Below are positions 21,398-30,693 of a DNA stretch of 64,000 bases, piece by piece. The DNA comes from Pseudomonadota bacterium. Lineage in GTDB: Bacteria > Pseudomonadota > Gammaproteobacteria > Burkholderiales > Burkholderiaceae_C. The notes under the pieces were generated by a model. It saw nothing but the letters and a program-made list of their open reading frames with translations. It did no database searches and was not told where the DNA came from. The stretch lies in contig CAUJHQ010000158.1 in NCBI GenBank assembly GCA_963204815.1, positions 1-64,000 of the forward strand, in the 5' to 3' direction. Made by a program: the position numbers and the translations under genes. The first letter of the stretch is position 1, and each line of letters opens with the position of its first letter.

Positions 21398-22906
21398 TCA
21401 CTTGGCCGCCACCCAACTCACGTTCGCCATGTCGTTGGCGAAGATCGGCGAGCTGTTCCACAGGCCCTTCAGCCCCTTCTTCGCGACCGCCACCTGCGCC
21501 GGGTTCCAGACCCAGGCGTTGACGGCGTCTTCCGCGAGCTGGCGCTGGATGGCACCCCACAGGCGCGCCTTCTCCTTCGGGTTCGACGTCGCGGCCAGCG
21601 TGGTGACGAGGGTGCGGAACTTCGGGTTGTCGTAGCCGAAGTAGTACTTCGGGTCGGCGTAGGCGGTGGCGTAGTCCAGCGGCTCGACGTGGTTGATGAT
21701 CGTGAGGTCGAAGTTGCCCTTGAACGGGCCGCTCAGCCACTGCGCCCACTCCACGTTCTCGATCTTCGCGACGATGCCCACCTTGGCCAGCATCGCGGCC
21801 ACCACCTCGCCGCCCTTGCGCGCGTAGGGCGGCGGCGGCAGCGTCAGCGTCACGTTGAGCGGCGTGGTGATGCCGGCCTCCTTCAGCAGCGCCTTCGCCT
21901 TCTCGGGGTCGTACGGGTACATCGACGTGAGGTCGACGTAGCCGGCGTCGGTGGGCGCGAAGTGGCTGCCGATCGGCCGGCCCAGCCCTTCCTGCACGCC
22001 GTCGATGAAGGCCTTGCGGTCGATCGCGTGCGTGATGGCGCGGCGCACGCGCACGTCGTCGAAGGGCTTCTTGCGGTTGTTGATGGCGACCAGGCCCTTG
22101 CCGGCCGTGCTGCCGATCTCGACCGTGAAGCGCTTGTCGTCCTGGAACTGCTTGATGGCCTGGAAGGCGGCGAAGCGCGGCATGCCGTCGATGTCGCCGG
22201 CGAGCAGCGCCGCCACGGCCGCGGCGGGGTCGTTGATGAAGCGGAAGGTCACCTTTTCCAGCTTCACCTTCGCGGCGTCGCGGAACTTCGGGTTCTTCAC
22301 CAGCGTGACGGCCGAGCCCTTGGCCCAGCTCTCCAGCGTGAAGGCGCCGGTGCCGACCGGCTTGGTGGCCGCGCTGGCCACCGAGTTCGGGTGCAGGATC
22401 ACGGCGGTGTTCTCGCCCAGGCGGAACGGCATCGTCGCGTCGGCCGCGTTGAGCGTGAGGATCACCGTGTGCGGGTCGTAGGCGGCGACGCTGCTGATGT
22501 TGTCGAACACCGCCTTCTTCGCCTTGTTGGTGCTGCCGTCGGCCTTGGCGCGCTCGAAGCTGAACTTGACGGCCGCGCTGTCGAACGGGCTGCCGTCGCT
22601 GAACACCACGCCCTTGCGCAGCTTGAAGGTGTAGCTCTTGCCGTCGGGCGCGGCTTCCCAGCTTTCGGCCAGCAGCGGCGTCACCGCGCCGTCCATGCCG
22701 ATCTTCGTCAGGCCTTCGAGGATGTTGTAGTGGACGATCTCGCCGATGGCGGCGGCCGCGGCGGTGGTCGGGTCCAGCGTCGTCGGTTCGAGCACCATGC
22801 CGAGCACCACGGTCTTCTTGTTCGCCTGCGCGAAGGCGGCGGGCAGCGCGCCGGCCAGCGGCAGGCCGGCGAGCAGGGCGTTGACGGTGCGTCGGTCGAA
22901 GGTCAT
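21398..22906 (-). CDS. ABC transporter substrate-binding protein, peptide/nickel type (SBP_bac_5)
   Basis: MTFDRRTVNALLAGLPLAGALPAAFAQ...LVPTTLDPTT-like region...YTFKLRKGVVFSDGSPFDSAAVKFSFERAK. Confidence 0.92.
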   Translation of the reverse strand: MTFDRRTVNALLAGLPLAGALPAAFAQANKKTVVLGMVLEPTTLDPTTAAAAAIGEIVHYNILEGLTKIGMDGAVTPLLAESWEAAPDGKSYTFKLRKGVVFSDGSPFDSAAVKFSFERAKADGSTNKAKKAVFDNISSVAAYDPHTVILTLNAADATMPFRLGENTAVILHPNSVASAATKPVGTGAFTLESWAKGSAVTLVKNPKFRDAAKVKLEKVTFRFINDPAAAVAALLAGDIDGMPRFAAFQAIKQFQDDKRFTVEIGSTAGKGLVAINNRKKPFDDVRVRRAITHAIDRKAFIDGVQEGLGRPIGSHFAPTDAGYVDLTSMYPYDPEKAKALLKEAGITTPLNVTLTLPPPPYARKGGEVVAAMLAKVGIVAKIENVEWAQWLSGPFKGNFDLTIINHVEPLDYATAYADPKYYFGYDNPKFRTLVTTLAATSNPKEKARLWGAIQRQLAEDAVNAWVWNPAQVAVAKKGLKGLWNSSPIFANDMANVSWVAAK

Positions 22907-23733
22907 GGGCGCGCTCCTGGCGTGGTGATGAAAGAACGATTCTGCGGCAGCCCGGGCACCGCGGCGAGCAGGCGGCGGGTGTACTCGTGCTGCGGGTCGG
23001 TGAACAGGCGGTCGGGGTCGCCCTCTTCGACGACGACGCCGCGGCGCAGCACGATGACGTGGTCGCAGACGAGGTCGACGACGGCGAGGTCGTGGCTGAT
23101 GAAGAGGTAGGTGACGCCGAAGCGGTCCTGCAGGTCCTGCATCAGGTTCAGCACCTGGGCCTGCACGCTGACGTCGAGCGCGCTCACCGGCTCGTCGGCG
23201 ACGATGAGCTTGGGCCGCGTGATCAGCGCGCGCGCGATCGCGATGCGCTGGCGCTGGCCGCCGCTGAATTCGTGCGGGTACTTGGCCAGGTCGGCCGGGC
23301 GCAGGCCGACGGCGTCCAGCGCCTCGGCGGCGCGCTCGCGCTGTTCGGCGCGGCCGCTGCCGTGCAGCACGGCGAGCGGCTCGGCCACCGTCTGCAGCAC
23401 GGTGCGGCGCGGGTCGAGCGAGCCGTAGGGGTCCTGGAAGACCATCTGGAACTTCGCGCGCGCGGCGCGCAGCGCGGCCGGCGGCAAGGCGTGCAGGTCC
23501 TCGCCGTCGAGCCGCACCTGGCCGGCGCTCGGCGCCTCCAGCGCCATCACCAGCCGCGCCAGCGTGCTCTTGCCGGAGCCCGATTCGCCGACCACGCCCA
23601 GGCTCTTGCCCGCTTCGAGCGTGAAGCTCACGCCGGCGAGCGCCTGCACTTCGGGCGCCGCGGCCAGCAGGTGCTCGCGCGGCAGGCGGTAGCGCTTGTG
23701 GACGTCGTCGACGACGAGCAGCGGCGCCGTCAC
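22903..23733 (-). CDS. Dipeptide/oligopeptide-type ABC transporter ATP-binding protein (DppF-like)
   Basis: GTG start; VVGESGSGKSTLARLV; HEFSGGQRQRIAIARALITRPKLIVADEPVSALDVS. Confidence 0.92.
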   Translation of the reverse strand: MTAPLLVVDDVHKRYRLPREHLLAAAPEVQALAGVSFTLEAGKSLGVVGESGSGKSTLARLVMALEAPSAGQVRLDGEDLHALPPAALRAARAKFQMVFQDPYGSLDPRRTVLQTVAEPLAVLHGSGRAEQRERAAEALDAVGLRPADLAKYPHEFSGGQRQRIAIARALITRPKLIVADEPVSALDVSVQAQVLNLMQDLQDRFGVTYLFISHDLAVVDLVCDHVIVLRRGVVVEEGDPDRLFTDPQHEYTRRLLAAVPGLPQNRSFITTPGARP

Positions 23734-23791
23734 GGGACGACCCTCCGAGCTGCGCGCTCCGGGATGCGCGCTTGGGAGCGGCCCGGCGCGC

Positions 23792-24754
23792 TCATGCCGC
23801 CACCCGCAGGCAGCGCGCCTCGTGCCCCGGCGCCACCGTCACGGCCGGCGGCGGCGCAGCGCGGCAGGCGTCGATGACGAGCTCGCAGCGCTCGGCGAAC
23901 GGGCAGCCCGCCGGCAGGTCGGCCAGCTCGGGCACGCGGCCGGGAATGGTGGCCAGGCGCGTGCCGCGCTTCAGGCCCAGCCGCGGCCGCGCCGCGTACA
24001 GGCCGCGCGTGTAGGGGTGGGCCAGGCGCTCGAAGACCTGCGCCGTCGGCCCGCTCTCGACCACCGTGCCGCCGTACATGACGAGCAGGCGCTGCACCGT
24101 CTCGGCCATCACGCCGAGGTCGTGGCTGATCAGCAGCAGGCCCATGCCGTCCTCGGCGACGAGTTCGGCGATCAGGTCCAGCACCTCGCGCTGGATCGTC
24201 ACGTCGAGCGCGGTGGTGGGTTCGTCGGCCACCAGCAGGTCGGGCCCGCAGGCGAGCGCGATCGCGATCACCACGCGCTGGCGCTGGCCGCCGGACAGCT
24301 GGTGCGGGTAGGCGTCGAGCCGCGCCTTCGCGTCGGGCAGCTGCACGCGTTCCAGCAGGCGCAGCGCCTCGGCGCGCGCGGCGGTGCCGGACAGGCCCTT
24401 GTGCAGGCGCAGCGATTCGCCGATCTGCCGGCCCACCGTGTGCAGCGGGTTGAGCGCCGTCATCGGCTCCTGGAAGACCATGCCGATGCGGTTGCCGCGC
24501 AGTTCGCACAGCGCGGCCTCGTCCAGGCCGACGAGTTCGCGGCCCTGGAAGCGCATCGAGCCCGAGACCTGCGCGCCTTCGGGCAGCAGCCCCATCAGCG
24601 CGAGCGCGGTGATCGACTTGCCGCAGCCGGATTCGCCGATCAGGCCGACGGTGTCGCCGCGCGCCATCGAGAACGAGACGCCGCGCAGCGCGTCGGCGGG
24701 GCCGCGCGCGGTCTGCAGCGTGACGCGGAGGTGGTCGACTTCGAGCAGGCTCAC
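23792..24754 (-). CDS. Dipeptide/oligopeptide-type ABC transporter ATP-binding protein (DppD-like)
   Basis: GTG start; [65 protein letters not shown]-terminal oligo-HPY motif. Confidence 0.92.
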   Translation of the reverse strand: MSLLEVDHLRVTLQTARGPADALRGVSFSMARGDTVGLIGESGCGKSITALALMGLLPEGAQVSGSMRFQGRELVGLDEAALCELRGNRIGMVFQEPMTALNPLHTVGRQIGESLRLHKGLSGTAARAEALRLLERVQLPDAKARLDAYPHQLSGGQRQRVVIAIALACGPDLLVADEPTTALDVTIQREVLDLIAELVAEDGMGLLLISHDLGVMAETVQRLLVMYGGTVVESGPTAQVFERLAHPYTRGLYAARPRLGLKRGTRLATIPGRVPELADLPAGCPFAERCELVIDACRAAPPPAVTVAPGHEARCLRVAA

Positions 24755-25719
24755 GCCTGCGACGATAGCGCCCTTTCGGCGGTGTTCCGGCCGTGGCCCA
24801 GGTCGAGCAGCGCCTGGCGCAGCGCCGCCACCACCGGCGTCGCCGGCAGCGCGCCGACGGCGCTTTCCAGCGCGCGGCCGTCGATTGCGTGCGGCACGCG
24901 CCAGAGGTAGCTCATGGCGGCGAGCTCACGGCCCATCGGCCACACGAGGCCGGCGAGGCGGATGAAGGCCCACGGGAAGCCGCCGTGTCGCCAGCCTCGC
25001 GCCGGCGCGAGGCCCAGTTCGCCCGCGGCCTGCTCCAGCGCGGCCAGCCACTCGCGGCCGGTCAGCGTGTGGCCGGCGAAGTGCAGGCGCTGCGCCCCTT
25101 CACCGCCGCACGAGGCCACCACCACGAAGGCGCGCGCCAGGTCCGGCAGGTAGGCCCAGGCGTGCGGCACGTCGAGCGGGCCGGGGTAGACGAGCTTGCC
25201 CTTCGCCAGGTCCTTCGCGATCACGAGGTCGAGCCAGGAACCGGTGCCGCCGCCGTAGAAGTCGCCGGCACGGATCACGGTGCTGCGCAGGCCGGGGCGC
25301 GCGGCGATCTCGGCTTCCATCGCAGCGCGCTGGCGGCCCTTGGTCGTCGTCGGGCGCTCGGGCGTGTGTTCGTCCAGCAGCGCCGGCATGTGCTCGCCGA
25401 AGTTGTAGACGTTGCCCGGCAACATGAAGTGCGCGCCGAGCCGCTGCGCCGCGTCCAGCCCCTGGCGCAGCAGCGGCATGGCCTCTTCGTCCCAGCGCGT
25501 GTAGAGCGGGTTGACGGCGTGCACCACCACCCGTGCACCGCTGGCAGCGAGCGCGGCGGTGTCCGACAGCGGCGCTTCGAGCGCCCGTGCGCCGGCGGGC
25601 AGCGGCGTGGCCGGCGCGCGCCGCATCTGCGCGGCGACGCGCCAGCCGGCGGCGGCGAAGGCGTCGACGGCGGCGCGGCCGAAGCGCCCGTTGGCGCCGA
25701 GGACGAGGACGGTGTTCAT
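24751..25719 (-). CDS. NAD-dependent epimerase/dehydratase family protein
   Basis: MNTVLVLGANGRFGRAAVDAFAAAGWRVAAQMRR Rossmann motif; stop overlaps the next gene's start (GTGA). Confidence 0.87.
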   Translation of the reverse strand: MNTVLVLGANGRFGRAAVDAFAAAGWRVAAQMRRAPATPLPAGARALEAPLSDTAALAASGARVVVHAVNPLYTRWDEEAMPLLRQGLDAAQRLGAHFMLPGNVYNFGEHMPALLDEHTPERPTTTKGRQRAAMEAEIAARPGLRSTVIRAGDFYGGGTGSWLDLVIAKDLAKGKLVYPGPLDVPHAWAYLPDLARAFVVVASCGGEGAQRLHFAGHTLTGREWLAALEQAAGELGLAPARGWRHGGFPWAFIRLAGLVWPMGRELAAMSYLWRVPHAIDGRALESAVGALPATPVVAALRQALLDLGHGRNTAERALSSQA

Positions 25720-25810
25720 CGCGGTGCTCCCGAAGTGCAGGCCTGAAGTCTGGGCGCGGGCACACCATTCCACAATCGACGATCCGTGCAACCGAGCTAT
25801 ACATTCGCGC

Positions 25811-26716
25811 ATGGCCCTGGAACACCTGGACTGGACGCTCGTGCGCAGCTTCCTCGCCGTGCTCGACGCCGGCAGCCTGATGGGCGCGGCGCGCGCGCTG
25901 AAGGCGCAGCAGCCCACGTTGTCGCGCCAGATCGCCGCGCTGGAAGCGCAACTGGGCGCGCCCCTGTTCGAGCGCACCGGCCGCGGCGTCGTGCCGACCG
26001 CGCTGGCGCTGACGCTGGCCGACGGCGCACGCCGCATGGCCGACGGCGCCGACGCGATGGCGCTGGCGCTCGCCGGCCAGCAGAGCGACACGGCCGGCAC
26101 CGTGCGCATCACCACCAGCGCGGTCGCCGCCACCTGGCTGCTGCCGCCGCTGCTGGCCGAACTGCAGCAGGCCGAGCCGCAGATCCAGGTCGAGCTGGTG
26201 GCGTCGAACGCGCTCACGAACCTGCTGCGTCGCGAGGCCGACATCGCCGTGCGCATGGTGCGGCCGGCGCAGGGCTCGTTGGTGGCGAAGAAGCTGGGCG
26301 AGATCGACATCGTGCCGGCCGCGCACGAGCGCTACGTGGCGCGCGCCGGCACGCCGCGCGAGCCGGCCGACCTGCTGCGCCACCGCCTGATCGGCTTCGA
26401 CCGCGACGACGGCATCCGGCGCGGCTTCGCGGCGCTGGGCTTCGAGGTGCCGCGCGAGGCCTTCGCGCTGCGCACCGACGACCAGGTGGCCTACGGGCAG
26501 CTGGTGGCTGCCGGCGCCGGCATCGGCTTCGTCACGCGCTACTGCATCGCCGCCTGGCCGGGCGTGAAGCCGCTGCTGCCGGCGCTGAAGCTGCCGACGC
26601 TGCCCTGCTGGCTGGCGGTGCACCGCGAGATCCGCGGCAACGCGCGCGTGCGCCGCGTCTACGACTTCCTGGCCGAGGCGCTGCCGCCCGCGTTCGCGGC
26701 CAGCAGGTCGAGGTAG
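25811..26716 (+). CDS. LysR-family transcriptional regulator
   Basis: DWTLVRSFLAVLDAGSLMGAARALKAQQPTLSRQIAALEAQLGAPLFERTGRGVVPT. Confidence 0.92.
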   Translation: MALEHLDWTLVRSFLAVLDAGSLMGAARALKAQQPTLSRQIAALEAQLGAPLFERTGRGVVPTALALTLADGARRMADGADAMALALAGQQSDTAGTVRITTSAVAATWLLPPLLAELQQAEPQIQVELVASNALTNLLRREADIAVRMVRPAQGSLVAKKLGEIDIVPAAHERYVARAGTPREPADLLRHRLIGFDRDDGIRRGFAALGFEVPREAFALRTDDQVAYGQLVAAGAGIGFVTRYCIAAWPGVKPLLPALKLPTLPCWLAVHREIRGNARVRRVYDFLAEALPPAFAASRSR

Positions 26717-27201
26717 GCGCCGGGCAGGCGCTCGGCGGCCTCGAGGCCGAGTTCGACCATCAGCGCCTCGGCGATCGCCGCACCTTCGGCATCGGTCTGC
26801 TCGTCGCGCAGCACGACTTCGAGCTCCATGAAGTCGCCCAGCCCTTCGACGCGGTCGAGGTGGATGCGCGTCTGGCCGGCGAGCAGCAGCCAGCGCTGCT
26901 TGCGCACGCGGCCCAGCAGCCCGCAGGCGCGCACCAGCGCCTCGCGCAGCGGCGCGGCGTCGTGCACCGGCACGCGCACGTAGTCGCTCGCCTTGGCGTC
27001 GGCACTGTCGGCGCGGTGGTAGTGGATCAGCTCGGCGCTGCCGTTCGGGAACTGCCGCAGCTTCAGCCGGCCGTGCGGCACGGCGAAGAAGGTGTCGTCC
27101 TGCTCGATGCGCTGCGGCTCGCCGCCGCTGACGGCGCGGGCGCGCGGCAGCAGCGCGTCGAGGCTGTCGACGCGCGCCTTGATCTCGATGTTGCGCGGCA
27201 C
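26659..27201 (-). CDS. CYTH-domain protein (class IV adenylate cyclase / thiamine triphosphatase-like)
   Basis: MPRNIEIKARVDSLDALLPRARAVSGG...QDDTFFAVPHGRLKLRQF...LIHYHR (ExExK motif EIKAR). Confidence 0.88.
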   Translation of the reverse strand: MPRNIEIKARVDSLDALLPRARAVSGGEPQRIEQDDTFFAVPHGRLKLRQFPNGSAELIHYHRADSADAKASDYVRVPVHDAAPLREALVRACGLLGRVRKQRWLLLAGQTRIHLDRVEGLGDFMELEVVLRDEQTDAEGAAIAEALMVELGLEAAERLPGAYLDLLAANAGGSASARKS

Positions 27202-27214
27202 GCGCCGATTGTGA

Positions 27215-27997
27215 TCAACGCCGGCCGCAGGCCCCGGCCCCGGGTTCGAGCTGGTCGACGACGATCTGCGCGTCGCCGTTCTCGAAGCGGCCCTTCAGCA
27301 GGTTGTGGTCGGGGAACTGGCCGCCGAAGTCGGCGTAGAAGCGGTCGCCCACGCGGCGGTAGATGCCGTATCCGCGCCACACGGTGGGGCTGCCGGCGCG
27401 GTAGACGTTGACGTCGCGCTGGCGGAAGACGCCGCCGGTGAAGGTGTAGGCGAACGGGCTCGACGCGTCGTCGAACTCGAACGCGTTCTCCTCGTCGCTC
27501 TCGGGCCCGCGGTGGATCAACGGGCAGCCGTAGGACTTCCAGCCGGCGCGCGCCGGGTCGTTGTAGCCGTGCGCGACGGCGCCGCAGGTCATCGCCGGCG
27601 TCTCGAACTCGCCGACCAGGCCCAGGTGCGGCACGATGCGCGTGCTGCTCTCGTCCAGCGGCAGGATGTTGTTGTTCAGCGCGACGAGCCGGATCACGCC
27701 GTTCGCATGCGTGTAGCGGCCGCCGAACGAGACCTGCTGGTAGGTGTCGGTCTCGAAGAACACCGTGAAGGCACCGTCGGCGTCGAGGTCGAAGTGGTAC
27801 GTAAGGCGCGAATTGCGGCGCCCGCAGACGTAGGTCACGTCGATCGGCTGGTTGGCGACGTAGGGGAACGCCGCATCGATCTCGGCCTGCAGGTCGCTGC
27901 TCGCGGCATCGCCGCCGCCGCAGGCGGTCAGCGCCGCCGCGGCGGCGACGGCGATGGCGATGGCGCACAGCGGCGTCGGCATCGTGGGGTGGGACAT
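27215..27997 (-). CDS. Uncharacterised putative lipoprotein
   Basis: Signal peptide with lipobox AAAAALTAC-GGGD; no recognised domain. Confidence 0.75.
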   Translation of the reverse strand: MSHPTMPTPLCAIAIAVAAAAALTACGGGDAASSDLQAEIDAAFPYVANQPIDVTYVCGRRNSRLTYHFDLDADGAFTVFFETDTYQQVSFGGRYTHANGVIRLVALNNNILPLDESSTRIVPHLGLVGEFETPAMTCGAVAHGYNDPARAGWKSYGCPLIHRGPESDEENAFEFDDASSPFAYTFTGGVFRQRDVNVYRAGSPTVWRGYGIYRRVGDRFYADFGGQFPDHNLLKGRFENGDAQIVVDQLEPGAGACGRR

Positions 27998-28010
27998 CGT
28001 CGTTCTCCCT

Positions 28011-29123
28011 TCAGGGCCGGACCAGCACGAGCGAGATGTCGTCGGCGTAGTGGCCGGCGAACTCGGTGCCCTCGGCGTCGTTCTGCACGTCTTCGAAGGC
28101 GTAGATCTCGACCAGCACGTAGGTCGTGGTCGGCGGCAGCACCAGGCTCGCCTGCACCTGCTGCCAGCGGAAGGGATCGGCGTCGACGGTGGCCGTCTGC
28201 TGCGCGAGCCAGGTGCCGGCGACGTAGCGCGCCGCCACTTCGGCCGGCTCACCGTCGAAGGCCAGCACGCGCAGGTCGAAGCGGCGGTCCGTCGTCGTGC
28301 CGGCCACGATGCGGTTGAACCAGGCGCCGGCCTCGGCGCGCACGCCGCCGGCGGCGATCAGGGCGGTCTGGTCGCGCAGGTCGACGGTCTGCCACAGCTG
28401 GCTGGCGACCGTGTTGGTGCTGCCGATGGCGCCGGTGGCGACGAACTTCAGCATGCGCGCGCCGCCGTGCGGCGCGATGTCGTTCTCGGCCGCCACCGGG
28501 CGGTGGTCGTCGCCCTGCCAGAAGCCCGGCGCGGCGGGCAGCCCGCCGGCGGCGGTCGTGTCCTCGAAGCCGGGGTTGGCCAGCAGGTTGGCGCCCGGTT
28601 CGGGCGGCGTGCGCACGCGCAGCGCCAGCTCGGCGAGGGTGGTGTCCTTGGGCGCTTCGACCGGCCGCTCGGGTTCGATCCGCACCACGGCCAGCAGCGT
28701 GAAGTCGACCGGAACGGTCTCGGCGCTGGCGCTGAGGTCGACCGGGATCGAAACGGCGCGCAGGCGCGGGTCGGGGTGCGGGCCCTTGCAGAAGTACTCG
28801 CTCCACCCGTCGACCACACGTTCTTCGCCGGACGGCGCCGCCTGCAGGCCAGTCGGCAGCGTGCGGTCGGGGTCGAGGCGGACCTGCACCTTGAGCCTGC
28901 CGGACGGCGCGAACATGCCGTCGTCGTCGCAGGTGACCTGCAGCAGCACGCGCTGCGAGGTGCCGCGCACCAGCGTCACCGCAGAGGGGTCGAAGCTCGC
29001 GGTGATCAGCTTGACCAGCAGTTCGGCAAGGCCGCCGTTGCCGCAGGCGGCCACCAGCGCACAGAGCGCGATCACCGCGGTGGCACGCTGGCGGGCGGAG
29101 CAATCGGATCGTGGGGTCTTCAT
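28011..29123 (-). CDS. Uncharacterised putative lipoprotein, possible carbohydrate-binding-like C-terminal domain
   Basis: MKTPRSDCSARQRATAVIALCALVAACGNGG (lipobox LVAAC); ANLLANPGFEDTT...WQTVDLR...RWQQVQASLVLPPTTTYVLVEIYA beta-sandwich-like pattern. Confidence 0.72.
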   Translation of the reverse strand: MKTPRSDCSARQRATAVIALCALVAACGNGGLAELLVKLITASFDPSAVTLVRGTSQRVLLQVTCDDDGMFAPSGRLKVQVRLDPDRTLPTGLQAAPSGEERVVDGWSEYFCKGPHPDPRLRAVSIPVDLSASAETVPVDFTLLAVVRIEPERPVEAPKDTTLAELALRVRTPPEPGANLLANPGFEDTTAAGGLPAAPGFWQGDDHRPVAAENDIAPHGGARMLKFVATGAIGSTNTVASQLWQTVDLRDQTALIAAGGVRAEAGAWFNRIVAGTTTDRRFDLRVLAFDGEPAEVAARYVAGTWLAQQTATVDADPFRWQQVQASLVLPPTTTYVLVEIYAFEDVQNDAEGTEFAGHYADDISLVLVRP

Positions 29124-29157
29124 CGGCAGGCTCCCTGGGGTCGTGTGCCACTGCCGG

Positions 29158-29173
29158 TGCAGTGCCCGTGCCA
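29158..29173 (-). promoter_or_regulatory. Sigma-54 promoter of the 28011-29123 lipoprotein gene
   Basis: Reverse strand TGGCACG-GGCA-CTGCA; GG-N10-GC spacing; about 35 nt upstream of the ATG; beside a divergent NtrC-family regulator. Confidence 0.75.
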
Positions 29174-29343
29174 GCCACCGCACGCCGCCAAGTGCTTGAT
29201 TCGCCGTGGCCCGCGGCGCGCGCCGTCGCAGGCTTGCGAGCGCCGAGCCGGTGGCGCCTCTCATGCGCGAGAGACACCGCGACCCTGTGCAGACGCACGT
29301 CGGCCGGCTACGCTCGTGGCTCGGCTCTTGCAGCCGACCCTCC

Positions 29344-30693
29344 ATGAACGACACCGCCCTGCCCCGCCTGCTGTTGATCGAGGACGACGAGCACTTCCGC
29401 GCCGGCCTCGTCGCGTCGCTGCAGCTCGCCGGCTGCACGCTGCAGGCCTTCGGCCGCGGCGTGCCGGCGCTGCGCGCGCTGGCCGACGGCGACTTCGAGC
29501 TCGTGCTGACCGACCTGCGCCTGCCCGACATGGACGGCCTGGAGATCCTGGCAGCCTGCCGGCGCCACGATGCCGAGCTGCCGGTCATCGTGATGACCGG
29601 CCACGGCGACATCGCCACCGCGGTCGGCGCGATCCAGCAGGGCGCCTACGATTTCGTCGAGAAGCCGTTCGGCCGCGACCGCCTGCTGACGCTGCTGCAG
29701 CGCGCCGCCCAGCAGCGCCGGCTGGCGCTGGAGAACCGCGGCCTGCGCAGCACGCTGGCCGGTGGCGCCGGCCTCGAACGGCTGCTGCTGGGCGACAGCG
29801 CCGCCATGCGCTCGCTGCGCGAATGGGTGCTGCGGCTGGCGCCGACGCCGGTCGACGTGCTGGTGCAGGGCGAGACCGGCACCGGCAAGGAACTGGTGGC
29901 GCGTGCGCTGCACGAATACGGCCAGCGCCGCGGCGCCTTCGTCGCCGTCAACTGCGCCGCACTGCCCGACACGCTGGTCGAGAGCGAGCTCTTCGGCCAC
30001 GAGGCCGGCGCCTTCACCGGCGCCGCGAAGGCGCGCGCCGGCCGCTTCGAGCAGGCCGACGGCGGCACGGTTTTCCTCGACGAGGTGCAGGCGATGCCGG
30101 CGCCGGCGCAGGCCAAGCTGCTGCGCGTGCTGCAGGAACGCGAGGTGCTGCGCCTGGGCGCCGCTTCGCCGCTGAAGGTGGACCTGCGCGTCGTCGCCGC
30201 CAGCAATGCGGCACTCGAAGGCGAGGTCGCGGCGGGCCGTTTCCGCGCCGACCTGTTCTACCGGCTCGACGTCGTCACGCTGCGGCTGCCGCCGCTGCGC
30301 GAGCGGCGCGACGACATCCCGGCGCTGTTCCGCCACTTCGCCGCCGGCGCCGCGCTGCGCTTCTCGCGCCCGCCGGCCGAGCTGCCGCCGGCGCTGGGCG
30401 AACGCCTGCTCGCCCACGCCTGGCCCGGCAACGTGCGCGAACTGAAGAGCGCCGCCGAGCGCCACGTGCTGGGCCTGCCGGCGCTGGCCGGCGCGCCGGG
30501 CGAAGGCGCGGCCGGTGGCCGCTCGCTGCAAGGCGCGCTCGACGCCATCGAGTCCCTGCTGATCGAGGACGCGCTGAAGCGGCACAAGGGGCAGATCGAG
30601 CCCATCTGCCGCGAGCTGGAGGTCTCGCCGGCCACGCTGTACCGCAAGTTCAAGCAGCACGGCCTGGCGGCCGACACCCACCGCGACGCCTAA
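29344..30693 (+). CDS. Sigma-54-dependent NtrC/DctD-family response regulator
   Basis: REC ([28 protein letters not shown]), AAA+ ([30 protein letters not shown]), C-terminal HTH. Confidence 0.95.
   Translation: MNDTALPRLLLIEDDEHFRAGLVASLQLAGCTLQAFGRGVPALRALADGDFELVLTDLRLPDMDGLEILAACRRHDAELPVIVMTGHGDIATAVGAIQQGAYDFVEKPFGRDRLLTLLQRAAQQRRLALENRGLRSTLAGGAGLERLLLGDSAAMRSLREWVLRLAPTPVDVLVQGETGTGKELVARALHEYGQRRGAFVAVNCAALPDTLVESELFGHEAGAFTGAAKARAGRFEQADGGTVFLDEVQAMPAPAQAKLLRVLQEREVLRLGAASPLKVDLRVVAASNAALEGEVAAGRFRADLFYRLDVVTLRLPPLRERRDDIPALFRHFAAGAALRFSRPPAELPPALGERLLAHAWPGNVRELKSAAERHVLGLPALAGAPGEGAAGGRSLQGALDAIESLLIEDALKRHKGQIEPICRELEVSPATLYRKFKQHGLAADTHRDA

Noticed and set aside
29149-29164. 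CACTGC-CGGT-GCAGTG inverted repeat near the lipoprotein start site
   Set aside because: Partly built from the sigma-54 -12 element and short; could be an operator but not separable from promoter sequence by eye.
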